Assembly: GCF_019457635.1 (NCBI RefSeq)
Contig: NZ_CP080412.1
Coordinates: 4,464,001-4,528,000 of the forward strand
Origin: Shewanella mangrovisoli
GTDB taxonomy: Bacteria; Pseudomonadota; Gammaproteobacteria; Enterobacterales; Shewanellaceae
DNA: 64,000 bases
Direction: 5' to 3'
Position numbers and translations under genes: made by a program. This document shows, piece after piece, positions 22,154 through 30,930 of this stretch; positions within the stretch are counted from its first letter, which is position 1; each line of letters begins with the position of its first letter. The notes under the pieces were generated by a model. The model saw nothing but the letters and a program-made list of their open reading frames with translations. It made no database searches and was not told where the DNA came from.

Positions 22154-22462
22154 ATACAACCCAAATGAGTTTCACATCACTTGAGCCGTTGCGACCAGCT
22201 GGTTTTACTTGTCTCATCTTCGACCAAGAAGATGGACTCGCCTTAGACTTGAATATTCAAGACACTTAAAAAGTGTTTTAAGAACTCAATTTTTCGTATT
22301 AACACAACGACAGACATCATTGTATTAATTACTATCAGCTTTCCAAATTGTTAAAGAACAATGCTTACCGGCAAGCGGTGCATTTCGCTCTCCCTTCCCT
22401 TTCGAGAAGTTCAACAAGCCATCTGTGTGAACACTCAACAAACATCGAGTTAGTCGTATAGG
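22154..22462 (-). other. 16S-23S internal transcribed spacer without tRNA
   Basis: The spacer is about 309 nt. I found no tRNA-like cloverleaf or CCA end on either strand, whereas Ile/Ala or Glu tRNAs are common in other rrn operons. The only recognisable element is a boxA antitermination site. The rest should hold the RNase III processing stems. Confidence 0.75.
22349..22360 (-). promoter_or_regulatory. Spacer boxA antitermination element
   Basis: The leftward strand reads TGTTCTTTAACA, one base from the rRNA boxA consensus TGCTCTTTAACA. It is located upstream of 23S as in other rrn operons. Confidence 0.75.
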
Positions 22463-24003
<1,541 letters not shown>

Positions 24004-24195
24004 AAAAGTTTTGTGAACCCTAAGGTTCGGCTCAATGAATTCTGATTTGTCGTTTCAACCCGAAAGTCAAAACAAACTGTACATATTGCTATGAACACTC
24101 ATTCATTGATGTAAATTTTGATTACTCGCCAAACGACAGAGTAATTTCGATTAACTCAACACCTGTGAGTGTCCACACAGATTTCTTGTTTAGAT

Positions 24196-24207
24196 TGTTA
24201 AAGAGCA
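24196..24207 (-). promoter_or_regulatory. Leader boxA antitermination element
   Basis: The leftward strand reads TGCTCTTTAACA, a perfect rRNA boxA. It lies about 190 bp upstream of the 16S gene and 180 bp downstream of the P1-like promoter. Confidence 0.85.
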
Positions 24208-24381
24208 TTTGACCACTCACTTCGCGTTACCGCTCAGCGGGTCAGGGCTGCGTATTCTACGCATTTCCCTTGTCGCGTCAAGGCGTTTTTAAAAACTTCT
24301 TGGCGCTTTCGAATCAACTGCACATTTTGCATTCGATTCGCACTGATACCGCATTCGCTCTCGCTGTCTGCCGTGTCAGTG

Positions 24382-24445
24382 GATGCGCATTATAGGCACC
24401 GAAAACTTTTGTGCAAGGGCTTTTTTGAAGTTTTTTGCATTATTT
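24382..24445 (-). promoter_or_regulatory. rRNA operon P1 promoter
   Basis: On the leftward strand TTGCAC (24411-24416) and TATAAT (24389-24394) are spaced 16 bp. A GCGC discriminator follows the -10 and an A/T-rich UP-element-like stretch lies upstream (about 24417-24447). This is the classic strong, ppGpp-sensitive rRNA promoter layout. Confidence 0.9.
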
Positions 24446-24491
24446 TTCAAATGCCTTTTTACACCCAAGCTAGGCACAAGCTACCCACGAG

Positions 24492-24512
24492 TTATACCCA
24501 TAGTTATCCACA
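24492..24512 (+). promoter_or_regulatory. DnaA boxes upstream of the rrn promoter
   Basis: TTATCCACA (24504-24512) is a perfect consensus DnaA box. TTATACCCA (24492-24500) is a near match 3 bp to its left. They lie about 75-100 bp upstream of the rrn -35. The rest of 24513-24660 shows nothing recognisable. Confidence 0.5.
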
Positions 24513-24660
24513 ACCGCTGTATTTATCACCACTGAGTGCGGCTCAAAATCGCTAAGTGAAACGATTTATCACTCAATACAGACGCGTGGTTGCAATATTA
24601 AAGAAGGAATAAAGATGAAATTCGGCAATGAGGATAGAAAAGGTAAATAGAGGAAGTCGC

Positions 24661-24698
24661 GACCTTATACTTATATTGCTATATAAAAGTATAAGGTC
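24661..24698 (-). terminator. AT-rich inverted repeat after the HTH/PBP regulator gene
   Basis: Perfect 12-bp arms (24661-24672 and 24687-24698) surround a 14-nt loop. It lies 25 bp past the stop of the leftward regulator gene. The stem is AT-rich and no clear T tract follows, so a terminator role is only probable. Confidence 0.45.
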
Positions 24699-24723
24699 GT
24701 GCAACGCGCGCTTACTTGTGGTG

Positions 24724-25629
24724 TTAGTTAGCACTCCACAGTAACTGCCCGCAATCGGTAAGATCGTATCCACCTAATAACGTGGCCATTTGGCGCGTAT
24801 GCCCGCTGCTCAGCATTGTAAAGAGCTGCTGCAGTTGTCTGCGGAAGTAAATGCTTTGCGGCATCACAAAGTCGAAGGACTCTTTGACGAGTGGCACGAA
24901 GCTTAAGCCGCTCTCTAGGGCAACGGATTGGCAACCGAAACCAATGTCGGCATCACCCCGTGCAATATACCCTGCAAGTTCACGCTCGCTATAGGCCGTT
25001 AGCACCACATTGAGTTGATCTAAACGTGCCCCTTGCTTTAATAGCCATTGTTCTAAATGTTGCTGGCTACCAGCACCACCTTGGCGGCTGACCCAACGCC
25101 AGGGTAAGGTGAGTACCTTATCCTCTTCTTGGCATCTGTGGTGCATATCGGTACGCATGATCAAGCCTTGCTGGCGGGAATAACCATGCACCATGATCCA
25201 TTGTTGGTGGTTCTGATAACCTTTAAGTAAGGCTGGATGACGGATATTCCTATCCTCCATACTACCCCAGTGCAGAGTACAAACGTCGGCATAGCCCTTT
25301 GCTAATAGCTCTAGCCCAAGACGTGAGCCCGTTGCGCTGTAACTGATCAGTTCGCGGCTACCCACCTGTGCCATCAAGCGCGCCACTAACATAGAAAGCA
25401 GAGGATCATCGCTGCCAGTGATCAAGAGCCGGTCGGTTAACATACCGCTGTGGCAGGAGTCCATCACCCAACGGTCAATTAGAACCTTAGGGAATAGCCA
25501 TTTACCGGTGATTTTCGTTGCAGGCAGAATTCGGTCATTCGCCATAGCGTAGACTTTCTTCTCGTTCAGATCTAAATACTCAGCAACCTGCTTCGCGCTC
25601 ATGTAAATCAATTCACTGGCGGATGTCAT
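24724..25629 (-). CDS. One-component regulator: excisionase-type HTH plus periplasmic-binding-protein-like domain
   Basis: I start at the ATG at 25627-25629 (MTSASELIYMSAKQVAEYL), preceded by AAGGAT; this gives 301 residues. A MerR/excisionase-like helix-turn-helix occupies about residues 10-55 (SAKQVAEYLDLNEKKVYAM). A PBP-like substrate domain follows (LLITGSDDPLLSML, YADVCTLHW, DADIGFGCQSVALESGL). It resembles proteins annotated as molybdate-binding-domain HTH regulators. Next to fdhD and the formate dehydrogenases, a role in sensing an anion or metal oxyanion for the molybdo/tungsto-enzymes is plausible. The ligand is unknown. It lies 56 bp downstream of fdhD on the same strand. Confidence 0.8.
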   Translation of the reverse strand: MTSASELIYMSAKQVAEYLDLNEKKVYAMANDRILPATKITGKWLFPKVLIDRWVMDSCHSGMLTDRLLITGSDDPLLSMLVARLMAQVGSRELISYSATGSRLGLELLAKGYADVCTLHWGSMEDRNIRHPALLKGYQNHQQWIMVHGYSRQQGLIMRTDMHHRCQEEDKVLTLPWRWVSRQGGAGSQQHLEQWLLKQGARLDQLNVVLTAYSERELAGYIARGDADIGFGCQSVALESGLSFVPLVKESFDFVMPQSIYFRRQLQQLFTMLSSGHTRQMATLLGGYDLTDCGQLLWSAN

Positions 25630-25685
25630 CTTATATCCTTGTCGTCCTATCTCTTCTAAATTCAACCGATACCATCATTAGCAGC

Positions 25686-26582
25686 TTATTTGCCTGCAGT
25701 GGTATTCGCATCAAATTCGATATTTTCACTACCGTGATAGATCAAGAAATGGCGCCCTTTCGCTCGGGCAATAATGGTGATACCCAGCTGCTGCGCAAGC
25801 TCTAGCCCCATTTGCGTCACGCCACTGCGCGATAGCAATACGGGTATCCCCATTTTGGCAACCTTGATCACCATCTCCGAGGTGAGTCGCCCCGTGGTAT
25901 AGAAAATCTTGTTATCGCCCCGATCCTGAGCCAACCACATATCACCCGCTAAGGTGTCCACGGCATTGTGGCGCCCTACATCTTCTACGAAGGCAAGAAT
26001 TTGGTCGTTTTCGCAAACACCACAGCCATGAACGGCGCCGGCATTCTTATAAGTGTCATTATATTCATTGATATTTTTAAGCAAACTGTAGAGCGTACTC
26101 TGCTTAAGGCTTGGCGTGGGCAGCTGGATATCATCTAAATCCTGCATAAAACTGCCATAAACTGTTCCTTGGCCACAGCCTGAGGTCACGGTTTTTTCCG
26201 ATAGTTTTTGCTCGATATCGGCGGTTTGTTCACGGGATAACACGGCGGCGGAGTTCACATTCCAGTCGACAATCACTGAATCCAACTGGCTGACATCGGA
26301 AATAAAGCCCTGATTTTTAAGATAACCTAACGCAAGCGACTCAGGTTTAGCCCCTAAGGTCATCAGGGTCACAATCGGACGCCAGTTCAGGTAAACCGTT
26401 AAAGGTCGCTCACAGGCAACATGCTTATCGATCACTTCGCCCGATTCGTCTACGGCTTTGACGGCAATCGTTAACGGCACTTCAGCCTGGGTTTTCACGA
26501 AAGTGAAGGCTGGTTTCGCTGACGATGGAGGGTCATTGGGCTGTGCTTGCTGAGCAATATTAGAACTATTATCAGAAATCAT
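25686..26582 (-). CDS. fdhD: Formate dehydrogenase sulfurtransferase FdhD
   Basis: This 298-residue protein delivers sulfur from the cysteine desulfurase to the molybdenum cofactor and is needed for formate dehydrogenase activity. The family core is clear: LGYLKNQGFISDVSQ, SGCGQGTVYG, HGCGVCENDQILAFVEDVGRHNAVD, and FYTTGRLTSEMVIKV. The extra N-terminal 40 residues are low-complexity and may not be essential. It is divergent from the rightward formate dehydrogenase accessory genes. Confidence 0.95.
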   Translation of the reverse strand: MISDNSSNIAQQAQPNDPPSSAKPAFTFVKTQAEVPLTIAVKAVDESGEVIDKHVACERPLTVYLNWRPIVTLMTLGAKPESLALGYLKNQGFISDVSQLDSVIVDWNVNSAAVLSREQTADIEQKLSEKTVTSGCGQGTVYGSFMQDLDDIQLPTPSLKQSTLYSLLKNINEYNDTYKNAGAVHGCGVCENDQILAFVEDVGRHNAVDTLAGDMWLAQDRGDNKIFYTTGRLTSEMVIKVAKMGIPVLLSRSGVTQMGLELAQQLGITIIARAKGRHFLIYHGSENIEFDANTTAGK

Positions 26583-26702
26583 AATGTTACCGCTTTACGT
26601 GTGATGGCATCAGCATAGCAATATTTATACCTAGGTATGAAACTCTGGGCTAAATGCGTGATCCGTCGCAATTATGAATATTCCAGTGGGCGTAAATGTC
26701 CC

Positions 26703-26733
26703 AGACAAAATGACCAATTAGACAAAATGTCCT
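26703..26733. repeat. Paired AGACAAAATG repeats (candidate activator site)
   Basis: AGACAAAATG occurs at 26703-26712 and 26720-26729, 17 bp apart. The second copy forms the small palindrome GACA-AAA-TGTC. The pair lies 55-80 bp upstream of the sigma-54-like promoter, the usual place for an enhancer-binding activator. No factor is assigned. Confidence 0.45.
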
Positions 26734-26784
26734 AAATTTACCCTTGTTTTGATGATCCACCTCAAACAAATCCCCCCTGTTTAA

Positions 26785-26800
26785 TGGCATTAATATTGCA
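26785..26800 (+). promoter_or_regulatory. Sigma-54-type promoter for the formate dehydrogenase accessory operon
   Basis: TGGCATTAATATTGCA has the invariant GG (26786-26787) and GC (26798-26799) separated by 10 bp and matches TGGCAC-N5-TTGCA except for one base. It is 80 bp upstream of the first accessory gene start. RpoN dependence is inferred. Confidence 0.6.
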
Positions 26801-26879
26801 GTGACCTTTTATCGCAATCAGTAGGGGAAAGAGAACCGTTCGCTCAGGTTCGCCCCCTCTCGGCTGAAACGGAGAGACA

Positions 26880-27344
26880 ATGCAACATACCACTAGTGTT
26901 TGGCCAATGTACGTTTCGCTCAAAAAAGTAGAGAAACAAATGGGCCGTTGGACCTCGGTACAATGGGAAATCGATCACCTGCTACCTGCTACCCACGACG
27001 CCCCCGAAGGCGCGACCTTAGTGCTGCTCGAACTGCACAAAGATGAGCGCGCCAGCTATCGCATCAACCTCGACATGGACAATGCCATGCTGTACTTGGT
27101 CTGCGATGAAATGGCAGATGGCACTTGGGTACCCGCGCTACTCTCGGCGGATCAAAACGTGGCGGCAGGCTGCCTTGAAGGCAACACCCCCGTTATCAAC
27201 ATGCTGATGCCCGAGGCGATCGCCTGCTGGATTGAAGCCTTTATCACCCAATACGGCGAAGTTGAAATCGCCGCATATCGTCGCAAGCATGTCGACCACC
27301 GTAAAAATCAAGGCCCTAGCCGCGACCCATTGCGGAGGGACTAA
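26880..27344 (+). CDS. DUF3305 protein of formate dehydrogenase cluster
   Basis: This 154-residue cytoplasmic protein has no signal or membrane segment. The N terminus VWPMYVSLKKVEKQMGRW is typical of the DUF3305 family, which I recall mainly next to Tat-exported formate dehydrogenases. The molecular role is unknown; cluster position suggests maturation or assembly. It follows the sigma-54-like promoter, has a GGAGAGA ribosome site, and overlaps the next gene by one base (TAATG). Confidence 0.8.
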   Translation: MQHTTSVWPMYVSLKKVEKQMGRWTSVQWEIDHLLPATHDAPEGATLVLLELHKDERASYRINLDMDNAMLYLVCDEMADGTWVPALLSADQNVAAGCLEGNTPVINMLMPEAIACWIEAFITQYGEVEIAAYRRKHVDHRKNQGPSRDPLRRD

Positions 27345-28012
27345 TGGCTGACTCAACCCCAAAGGCAAACGGCTTTTTTAGCCGTTGGACCCAGCGCCGA
27401 GAGCAGGTCGCCGCCGAAGAAGCCGCACTTGCAGCTCAAACGGCCGAAAAAACTGCGGAAGCAAACTTAAATACCCCTGTTGAGCCAACTGTGGTTGCGG
27501 CAGCCGCGCCGACTTCTGAACCTCAGGATCCCCTCCCACAAACCGATGAGAATCCCAATCGCCTCCTCACCGCGGAAGAACTACCCAATCCCGAAGAAAT
27601 TGAGATTGGTGGCAGCTTTGCTAAGTTTATGGGAGCCAATGTTGACCCTGCGGCCAAAACAGCGGCGCTACGAGCCTTGTGGAAACAGCCACATTTCAAT
27701 GAGATAGATGGTCTCTTGGAATATGCGCTCGACTACAGTAATCAGCCAAAGCTGACGCCTGAGGTCTCTGCCGAGTTGGCTCAAAAAGTATTCCGTTTTA
27801 TCACCAAAGAGAATGAAGAGTCAGACGAAGATCCGACCTCAATCCCCAGCGACGCGGTGGTGAATACAGAAAATGCAATGGAATCAAAAAACAGTAATGT
27901 CGAAACCGAATTAGCAAACACTCAGATCACGGACAATTTGGATGGGGAGACTGATGACCTACCCCAAAATGCACCAGAGCCTGCCGCTCAGATGCAAAAG
28001 CCAGTTGTTTAA
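27344..28012 (+). CDS. DUF3306 protein of formate dehydrogenase cluster
   Basis: This 222-residue, acidic, Ala/Glu/Pro-rich protein begins GFFSRWTQRREQVAAEE, the DUF3306 hallmark. A short conserved core (ALRALWKQPHFNEIDGLLEYALDYS, split in two: residues about 105-130) follows a low-complexity linker. The C-terminal 60 residues are disordered-looking. It is translationally coupled to the DUF3305 gene and its function is unknown. A gap of 171 bp to the next gene holds no recognisable site. Confidence 0.8.
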   Translation: MADSTPKANGFFSRWTQRREQVAAEEAALAAQTAEKTAEANLNTPVEPTVVAAAAPTSEPQDPLPQTDENPNRLLTAEELPNPEEIEIGGSFAKFMGANVDPAAKTAALRALWKQPHFNEIDGLLEYALDYSNQPKLTPEVSAELAQKVFRFITKENEESDEDPTSIPSDAVVNTENAMESKNSNVETELANTQITDNLDGETDDLPQNAPEPAAQMQKPVV

Positions 28013-28183
28013 TGTCAGTTTAGCTAATTTTTATGTCCATAACTTTGGTATGTGAATTGCTGTACTAAGGGATAAAAACTTAGATAAAAGCAGAAAAGGC
28101 AATGACTTAGTCTCAAATCACCGCCTAAATCTGCAGCAAAACAGCTATAAAAGAGCAGCCAAAGTACTGTTCAGGAACGCAAT

Positions 28184-29860
28184 GTGAGCACTCATTTGAT
28201 GACCAATCAAACCCAGCTTGCGCTAAAACAAGCGCGGCAAAATGTGTTAGCCCAAACGCAGATTTTACAGAATCTGATCCCGCCAACAGTGAGCTACACC
28301 ACTGAAGGCACAGTGCTAATTATTGGCCCAGAGGATCTGGCACGCCTCGCGGCGGACAAATTGTCCACTATGGCGAGCCGTGTGATTTTGGCTAACGAAG
28401 CGATTACCAGCCAAGATGAAACCCACCTTGAACAGGTGATGGCTGCAGCGACGGATGTTGAAAGCTACTACAACAAACTCATTGGCATTAAAGGATTTTT
28501 AGGTCAATTTCAGGTCAGCGTTGAGCATCAAAATGGCGCGGCGGAATTGAGTGTTGTCGCCATTCGTAAACCTCATTTCGACTTGATTCTCGATTTAAGC
28601 AGCACACCTTGCTTGAATTTAGAGATGCTGCCACCGGGTTATTTCTATGTCGGTCAAGACGAAGCCAAACTGGCCGATGCGCTGGAGCAATTGCCCGAAC
28701 TAGTGGGGCAATTTGATAAACCCCGTTACGTCAAAATCAATGCCGACCTGTGCGCCCATGACCGTAATGGCATCAACGGCTGTAACCGTTGCCTCAACTT
28801 CTGCCCAGCCGATGCGATTAGCAGTGTCGCCAAGAAAATTGAGGTCGACCCTTACCTCTGCCACGGCGCGGGCAGCTGTGCGAGCGCCTGCCCAACGGGT
28901 GCGATTGGTTACGACTTACCGACGCCACAGGCACTGCATTCTTACCTGAATAAGATTATCAACCGTTATCGCGAACAAGCCCAAACCGCGCCCGTGATCC
29001 TGTTCCACGACAATGCGGTTGGCGCCAGCTTGATAGGTGACGACTTAGCCGGGGATGTACTCCCCGTTGCCCTAGAAGAAATCACCGTTGCCAGCATTGA
29101 CCATTGGTTAGCGGCTTTGGCTTGGGGCGCACGCCAAGTGTTAATCCTCAATACCGAGGCGACAGCTCCCACGCTCACGCAAATGTTGAAAGGTGAACTC
29201 GCCTTAGCCAACAGCATGTTAGATGAAATCGGCCAACCGCAGCGCCTGAGCCTTATCGACCCAAGCATGCTGGCGAATTTAGAGCCGCTGCTCGATATCA
29301 GCCTCGATTGGCCGGTGATTGTGCCGGGCGCTTTTGCATCGACCACTAAACGTAACACCTTGTTTGACGCGATTGACCATCTGAACAGCCAGGCAGGTGA
29401 AATCAACAGTAGTTTAAGTATCAACAACGTCCCCTACGGCAAAGTCAGCGTCAATGTCGAGAAATGTACTCTGTGTATGTCCTGCGTGGCGATTTGCCCC
29501 ACCATGGCATTGCAAGATGGTGGCGACAAACCTGCACTACACTTTATTGAGCAAAACTGTGTTCAATGTGGCTTATGTGAGGCGGCGTGCCCTGAAAAGG
29601 TCATCAGCCTGACGCCACAAATTAACTTTGATAAAGCTGCTCGTCAGCAATTACAAACCCTGAAAGAAGAAGCCCCATTCGAATGTATTCGCTGCGGCTC
29701 TCCTTTTGCGACCCAATCTATGGTGCATCGGATGCTGGATATGGTCGGCGCGCACAGCGCATTCTCAGCCAATATTGAACGACTGAAAATGTGTGGCGAT
29801 TGCCGGGTAAAAGACATGTTTGAAGACATTCTTCAAGATCCTGAAAAGCAACTGCGATAA
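28184..29860 (+). CDS. Multi-cluster 4Fe-4S ferredoxin of formate dehydrogenase cluster
   Basis: This 558-residue protein starts at GTG with an AGGAA site 7 bp upstream; an ATG five codons later is the alternative. Cysteine motifs form two pairs of 4Fe-4S clusters. The first is near residues 187-240 (CNRCLNFCPADA, CASACPTGA), the second near 425-475 (CTLCMSCVAICPT, CVQCGLCEAACPE). A C-terminal FECIRCGSPF and MCGDCRVKDMF may bind zinc or another cluster. It is probably an electron-transfer partner used during maturation or by cytoplasmic redox reactions of the Fdh system. Confidence 0.85.
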   Translation: MSTHLMTNQTQLALKQARQNVLAQTQILQNLIPPTVSYTTEGTVLIIGPEDLARLAADKLSTMASRVILANEAITSQDETHLEQVMAAATDVESYYNKLIGIKGFLGQFQVSVEHQNGAAELSVVAIRKPHFDLILDLSSTPCLNLEMLPPGYFYVGQDEAKLADALEQLPELVGQFDKPRYVKINADLCAHDRNGINGCNRCLNFCPADAISSVAKKIEVDPYLCHGAGSCASACPTGAIGYDLPTPQALHSYLNKIINRYREQAQTAPVILFHDNAVGASLIGDDLAGDVLPVALEEITVASIDHWLAALAWGARQVLILNTEATAPTLTQMLKGELALANSMLDEIGQPQRLSLIDPSMLANLEPLLDISLDWPVIVPGAFASTTKRNTLFDAIDHLNSQAGEINSSLSINNVPYGKVSVNVEKCTLCMSCVAICPTMALQDGGDKPALHFIEQNCVQCGLCEAACPEKVISLTPQINFDKAARQQLQTLKEEAPFECIRCGSPFATQSMVHRMLDMVGAHSAFSANIERLKMCGDCRVKDMFEDILQDPEKQLR

Positions 29861-29870
29861 GAGATCCGCT

Positions 29871-30548
29871 ATGACCGAATCAGTAAGACAAGTATCAGAA
29901 AACGATCAGTTGAGAGCCGATATCTATCAACTGTTGGCCGCCCTGTTGCGTCGCCATCCAAGCCCTGAACTGCTGCAATTTTTGGCCAATCTTGAAATCG
30001 ATGCCAATGAAGACAATGAGATGACCAAGGCTTGGTTATCCCTGCAATTGGCCGCCCAGCAGTTCAGCAGTGAACAATTAGAAGATGAGTATTTTGCCCT
30101 GTTCCTCGGTGTGGGTTGTGGCGAAATCCTACCCTATGGCAGTTGGTTTATGACGGGCTCACTGATGGATAAGCCTTTAGCTCTGCTGCGCCAAGACTTA
30201 ATGCAACTCGGTTTTGAACGTGAAGAAAACGTCAAAGAACCCGAGGATCATGTGGCCGCGCTGTGCGAAGTTATGGGCATCTTGATCCTAGAAGCGCCAG
30301 GCTACCGTCAATTGGCATTCTATCAACGCCACATCGGCAGTTGGATTCAACGCTTCTGCGACGCCGTCAGCAAAGCCCCAAGCGCGGCGTTTTATGCCAC
30401 AGTTGCCCATCTTGCGAAGGCATTTTTCGAGATGGAAGCCACCGAATTTGAGCAACTGAGTTTAGACATTCCCGTCAATTGCCCCGGCAGTGCGGAGCTA
30501 CAACCCGCCGCCAGCGATTTAGAAAAACAAGTGGAATTAATGAACTAA
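29871..30548 (+). CDS. TorD/DmsD-family chaperone for formate dehydrogenase
   Basis: I start at the ATG at 29871 (MTESVRQVSENDQLRAD, 225 residues); the longer frame lies inside the preceding gene. The all-helical TorD fold is indicated by YQLLAALLRRHPSPELLQFL, EYFALFLGVGCGEILPYGSW and EPEDHVAALCEVMGIL, the last matching the family motif E-P-x-D-H. Such chaperones bind the twin-arginine leader and load cofactor before export. Likely clients are the two FdhA proteins and the small Tat proteins downstream. Confidence 0.9.
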   Translation: MTESVRQVSENDQLRADIYQLLAALLRRHPSPELLQFLANLEIDANEDNEMTKAWLSLQLAAQQFSSEQLEDEYFALFLGVGCGEILPYGSWFMTGSLMDKPLALLRQDLMQLGFEREENVKEPEDHVAALCEVMGILILEAPGYRQLAFYQRHIGSWIQRFCDAVSKAPSAAFYATVAHLAKAFFEMEATEFEQLSLDIPVNCPGSAELQPAASDLEKQVELMN

Positions 30549-30603
30549 ACTTAAAACGGTTGGCGATACGCAGATTCAGTGCCTATCGCGTTTTAGTTTG
30601 ATA

Positions 30604-30634
30604 GGCAAAGGTGGACTTAAGGTTCACCTTTGCC
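30604..30634. repeat. Stem-loop upstream of fdh operon 1
   Basis: Ten-bp arms GGCAAAGGTG and CACCTTTGCC surround an 11-nt loop containing CTTAAG. A second stem (GGAAGC 30642-30647 / GCTTCC 30652-30657) and a third (GAGGTG / CACCTC near 30667-30692) follow before the next gene. The first lacks a strong T tract. Confidence 0.55.
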
Positions 30635-30715
30635 ACAAAAAGGAAGCTTAGGCTTCCACAGTAACCGAGGTGGTCGTGGTATGCATCACCTCATCCAGTA
30701 ACACAAGGAGACACT

Positions 30716-30913
30716 ATGAAGAAGCAAGCTTCCGACATGGGCCGTCGTCAATTGCTCAAAGCATTGGCACTCGGCAGTGCGGCTGGCGCGGTTGCGACTG
30801 TCAGTAGCCAAGCTCTGGCTGCCACCCCAACAGTTGCCCCAAGCGAACCTAAGAGTGACAACTATCGCGAAACCGACCATATCCGTAACTACTATGCGTC
30901 GTTGAACAACTAA
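30716..30913 (+). CDS. Small twin-arginine protein of formate dehydrogenase operon 1
   Basis: This 65-residue protein contains a Tat signal, GRRQLLKALALGSAAGAV, with cleavage probably after SSQALA. That leaves a mature peptide of about 30 residues ending YRETDHIRNYYASLNN. It fits the small formate-dehydrogenase-region Tat-target family. The gene has an AAGGAG site and lies 17 bp before the fdhA start codon. The exported peptide may be a small subunit or an assembly factor; its function is not established. Confidence 0.85.
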   Translation: MKKQASDMGRRQLLKALALGSAAGAVATVSSQALAATPTVAPSEPKSDNYRETDHIRNYYASLNN

Positions 30914-30930
30914 CCAGAGGAGTGTGTGTG

